This document shows positions 60,435 through 64,000 of a DNA stretch of 64,000 bases, piece after piece (position 1 is the stretch's first letter; the number at the start of each line of letters is the position of its first letter). The notes under the pieces are model-generated. The model saw only the letters and a program-made list of their open reading frames with translations, ran no database searches and was not told the origin of the DNA. Source of the stretch: Heterocephalus glaber (taxonomy: Eukaryota > Chordata > Mammalia > Rodentia > Bathyergidae); NCBI RefSeq assembly GCF_000247695.1, contig NW_004624843.1, forward strand, positions 3,096,540 to 3,160,539, in the 5' to 3' direction. The translations under genes were made by a program, and so were the position numbers.

Positions 60435-62140
60435 CTACCAAGAATTTAAGTCCAAAAACAAAACAGCCGCCATCAGGGCCACATCCCTCTGCTCCCAGCC
60501 TCAGGGAACTTAGGAAGGGAATGGCAGAAGTCACAGACCCACATGACAGGTAAGGGTACACAGGAAGCCACTCACACACGAGGAAAAGCTGGCTGCTCCT
60601 GACGCCCAGGCGGCAGAGCGTGTGTCGGCCGTGGGGCCTATGGAGAGTGCGAATTCTTCCTCAGCTCGCAGTTGCAGATCAGCATGGAGGAAGGGCTGGC
60701 TGGTCAGGAAAGCATCTGCTGAGGTCTTGATGAGGGGACAACTCGGAGTCCCTCTCTCCTAACTCCCCTCCTCTACCGTTCCCAGGCACACAGCAGAAGA
60801 GAACGAAAATCAGACAGTGTCTGCAAACCGAATGCCTCCCCCTCTCAGAAGCAAGAGCTGACAGAGCTGCTCAGCAGTGAAGCAACCACCTGGATGGCGC
60901 TGCCTAAAGATCAGAGGGGAGACGTGTCCACAGTGGCTCCTACACCCAAAAGACAGGCCCAGGTCTGCACATATTCTGACTCCTGAGGACACTTATTTTT
61001 GTCTTAAAAGTGAATTCCAAAATAAGAATAGTTGCTTCATAAAAAGTGAAAAAAAAAAAAACTAAACCAGAAACAAGTAACCAGCCCAATATGCTATTAC
61101 ACTGTCTGGGGTGTCATTGTGCAATGTACTCATTCACCCACTAAAACATTTTCCTAGCTGGGAAGAAACAAATCACAGAGACCTGCTGTTAACCAGTGAT
61201 GGACAACCAGGATGGTTCTGAGGACAAAATCGTAAATCCTAGTCCCTTAGAATTTTAACAAGGACTGAATCTGTTTTTCTTATAAAGCAAAATCCCTGCG
61301 ACACGACACAGAAGGTGCAGCGCCTAAGAGGAGACCCTGTATCCTCAGCCCCAGCTCTACCTCCCAGGACTGCTGGGAGGACAAATTAGTGCCAGGATAT
61401 CATAAGGGTTAAATAAATGTTGGCTGCTATCATTATTATTGTTGTTGTTATTATTAACGCTACCACTAGTGTACTACAAATGTAAGGAGCATGTAACAAA
61501 TGACAGTCAACATTTCTTCTTTTTCTCTATCTCTGAAATGGAAGCTTGCAAAAAAAAGTAAAAATCAGCAATAAAACCCCTGGCAAAAGAGCACACAGGA
61601 ATTACCACCCCTGGAATGCAAGGAAATGCTGTCCCCAAGACCTGGACCACAGGAGGCCCTTTTGGCCACCAATGTCACTGAGAGGAGCTGGAGACCTTGT
61701 AGCCTTCCAGCTGCAGCTAACTCGGAGCAAGTATTATTTAGTGGCTTCTAGAACAATTCAACTCACCAGAACTTTCTTCTGGAGCAGCGGACTGTGGACC
61801 GCATGGTATCTACTTCACTTCCTAGGAGTCGCCTTCTACATGACTTCCCCTAAGACACTGTAAGACAAAAAAGCTAAGCCCACATCCTGACCCCGAGGCT
61901 CACTCCTAATGGGAACTAAGGAAGTGCTGGATCGCTCCGCAGAGACCATTTCTGGGATGGCACAGGCCTCTCCAAATCCAGGCCCCAAGTGATGGGGGCC
62001 ACAGGGTGTCTGGCGCCCAGCCCTAGCCCCCCTCACCACCCCCAGCTCACTATCCTGTGCTTACGTGGCTCACAAAGCCCAGTACTGAAGTTCCTCTCAC
62101 CCACAATTGTAGAGGTAATTCCATTCAGTGGGTCACACCT
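60435..62140. other. Unassigned sequence with a MIR tail
   Basis: A MIR end (AGGACAAATTAGTGCCAGG, GGTTAAATAAATGTTGGCTG) is at 61370-61425, followed by a TTA/TTG low-complexity run to 61457. Frames of 60-105 codons elsewhere lack recognisable content. Confidence 0.45.
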
Positions 62141-62141
62141 T

Positions 62142-62191
62142 CTGTGTGTGTGTGTGTGTACCCATGTGCACGTGTGTGTGCATGTGTGTGT
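62142..62191 (+). repeat. Interrupted (TG)n microsatellite
   Basis: Two GT runs are separated by TACCCATGTGCAC. The tract is fused to the tail end of a minus-strand SINE. Confidence 0.95.
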
Positions 62192-62385
62192 TACTGGAGA
62201 TTGAACTCAGGGTCTTTGCACTGAGCTACATCCTCAGCCCTTTCATTTATTTATTTATTTTGTATTTGAGATAGGCTCTCGCTAAGTAGCTAAGTTGTCC
62301 ATGCTAGGCTTGAATCGGTGATCCTCCTGTCTCAGCCTCCCAGCGTGCTGGGATTTGAAGCAGGCACCACCATGCCCGGCTACAT
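62191..62385 (-). mobile_element. B1-ID dimeric SINE, antisense
   Basis: ID part TTACTGGAGATTGAACTCAG and GCACTGAGCTACATCCTCAG (62191-62240), a (TTTA)n linker, then a B1 part (62268-62385) with GAGATAGGCTCTCGCTAAG, CCTCCTGTCTCAGCCTCCC and CACCACCATGCCCGGCTAC. The TG repeat lies at its 3' tail. Confidence 0.9.
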
Positions 62386-62567
62386 CTTCTCCTCACAGTG
62401 AAAAGAGGCTCCCCAAGAGAGGAGCCAAACACAGGTTGGTTGAATGTAGCACTAACACACAGGCTCTGGCGTACGTAGGCCAGTCAGGAATCTTCCCCAT
62501 GATGGACAGAAATGATGAAAGTGGTGATCACATCAGGAAACAAAACCCGACTTAAAACAGTAAGAGA

Positions 62568-62617
62568 CAAGTTTTGAACAATGTCTTCTTTCCAAGTTTT
62601 GAACAATGTCTTCTTTC
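62568..62617 (+). repeat. Perfect 25-bp tandem duplication
   Basis: A unit beginning CAAGTTTTGAAC and ending TCTTCTTTC occupies 62568-62592 and 62593-62617 with no mismatch. Confidence 0.97.
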
Positions 62618-62744
62618 TCAAGCAGCATCTCCCACCCACTTAGACCCAGCCTGCTACTTGGGACCTAGCGTATGCACAGCAAAGATGCATGGGAGAGAAT
62701 GCAGGGACTCAGACATGAGCTCAAGGTTTCTCTGTTCCTAATGT

Positions 62745-62905
62745 GACCACCCTGACCTGCCTGCTCCTCTTTATTGGGCACCGACTGTGTATCCAAATCT
62801 CCACAAAGTAGTTGTCTCTGTTTTAAAAAATGGGGAAAGTAAAGTTCAGAGAAGTTACAAAACTATACCGAAACATGGCTAGTAGGCAATTGGGTCAAAA
62901 TTTTT
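62745..62905 (-). mobile_element. MIR SINE, antisense
   Basis: TTTATTGGGCACCGACTGTG, TTTTAAAAAATGGGGAAAGT, TCAGAGAAGTTACAAAAC and ATGGCTAGTAGGCAATTGGG are in antisense MIR order. Confidence 0.6.
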
Positions 62906-64000
62906 ACAAAGAGACAGATTTGCTCTTTAGTTATTTTTTAACCAAATGACTCCCAATTCTGGAAACAACCTGCCTAGAAAGGTCTTTACTGGAACTTCCC
63001 TTATCAGGGTAAGGCCTCAGTGGAAAAACTTCCCAGAAGAGTCCTGAGCCATCAAGCATGGGAAGGAAGACCTCGGCCAGATAAGGGGCCCATGTGGATC
63101 AGATCGGTATGAAGCGGCAGAGCTCACTATGACATGGGAAGCCTTGGAAGGCACCAAAGGCACAAAGCAAGTCTGTGTTTCTGAGTCCTTCCTTTCCGGT
63201 CTTTGGGCTCAGGGTTGAACCTGGCAAATGTGCTGTGATGCCTGATCACTAATTAGCAGCTAAACTGGAATCAAAATTTTTTAATTAACATAAGATGACG
63301 GTAAATCAATTCCACTGGACTTTAAGGAAGTCTTTGAACAAACATCTCGACTATTTCTCCTTGCTCAACTTACATAAAGCCTCCACTTACATCTGTGCCC
63401 ACCGGGACTTTGAGAAGCACAGTGCAGTCACTGAGTGTTCCTGGGCTAGTTTTATTTGCTGACCACTGATGAGCCCTGGGACCGCTGCTATTCATAGAGG
63501 GAAACATTTCTGTGGAAGGCAGCCTGATCTCCCATAGCTTCGGGGCTAAAAGGCTGACTCTGCCAGACTCTCACTAGGTCCAGTTTACACAGCAGCCTGA
63601 AATCAGTGACGAGAGAGCTACTCTGGAACATCAAACAAAACACCAAAGTTGCCAAACACTGGCAGATAAGCCCGTGCAGTTAACAGGGAACAACCATGAG
63701 GCAACAGTAGACAAGGGGCAGAGAATTTTCTCCAAAGCTAGCATTTGGCAAGTCACTTGGTAGAGATTTTGCTGACAGACTTGGAGAAGAACCCAATGAG
63801 ATAAGGCAGTATTTTATATCTGAGGGAGACTAAGGCCGCCAGTTAATGATCTCTCCAAGTATTTGTTAGAAATCATAAGACCTAGGACTTCACGCCTACT
63901 CAGAGAGAAAGGCTGAAAAGACACAAAAGCCTAGAGTGGATTTGGTTGGAAGCTTGTGCTGTGGGAAGAGGAGGTGCTGTTTCTTTCTAAGTTCTTTCTC
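62906..64000. other. Unassigned sequence
   Basis: No exon or confident repeat. A homeodomain-like AT patch (CACTAATTAGCAGC, TTTTTTAATTAACATAAG) lies at 63247-63294. Confidence 0.4.

Overview
This window is nuclear DNA from a placental mammal, very probably a rodent outside the mouse/rat group. It is AT-rich, poor in CpG and packed with mammalian interspersed repeats (MIR, L2, MER5-like hAT, Tigger, MaLR/MLT1 LTRs, old L1). The lineage clue is the SINE set: tRNA-Ala-like ID monomers (for example 871-967, 38197-38279 and 41965-42037, two with near-perfect target-site duplications) and dimers of a 7SL-derived B1 joined to an ID (10029-10243, 11326-11520, 12301-12502, and minus-strand copies at 54969-55133 and 62191-62385). 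I saw no B2 or B4 elements. The species cannot be fixed by eye.

I recognise no host protein-coding gene, no functional RNA gene, no CpG island and no CRISPR array. Open frames of 60-200 codons are chance frames or frames inside repeats. The window reads as intergenic DNA or a very long intron. The best exon-like stretch (about 15150-15372, ending at a GAG|GTAAGC donor-like site) is weak.

Layout. 0-10 kb: mostly unassigned AT-rich DNA with one young ID, hAT/MER5-like relics and a MaLR-like LTR at 7234-7666. 10-20 kb: SINE dimers, MIRs, an antisense L1, an L2-like block (18.4-19.3 kb), and an Illumina sequencing adapter with its index embedded inside an ID copy at 17019-17071. 20-25 kb: antisense L1, MIRs, a MaLR-like LTR, then a Tigger-like transposon (22549-25068) split by about 2 kb of nested L1, ERV-type LTR and a palindromic mariner relic. 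25-39 kb: mostly unassigned, with an AAAGG pentanucleotide array (28.7 kb), antisense MLT1, LTRs and a pair of nested LTRs (38.3-39.0 kb). 39-50 kb: antisense old L1 blocks, an L1 3' fragment and an ID copy carrying a 3'-transduced segment (41.85-42.05 kb). 50 kb: a target-site-duplicated insertion of G+C-rich tandem units, a 195-base assembly gap and a short coiled-coil-like frame. 50-64 kb: simple repeats, B1-ID dimers, L1 pieces, a Tigger-like element, two MLT1-type LTRs (one with an internal minisatellite) and unassigned sequence.

The strongest observations are the adapter contamination, the nested Tigger stack with its palindromic mariner, the ID 3' transduction and the gapped composite insertion near 50.3 kb. 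No gene system is visible. All repeat family calls are by eye against remembered consensus features; RepeatMasker would settle boundaries and subfamilies.
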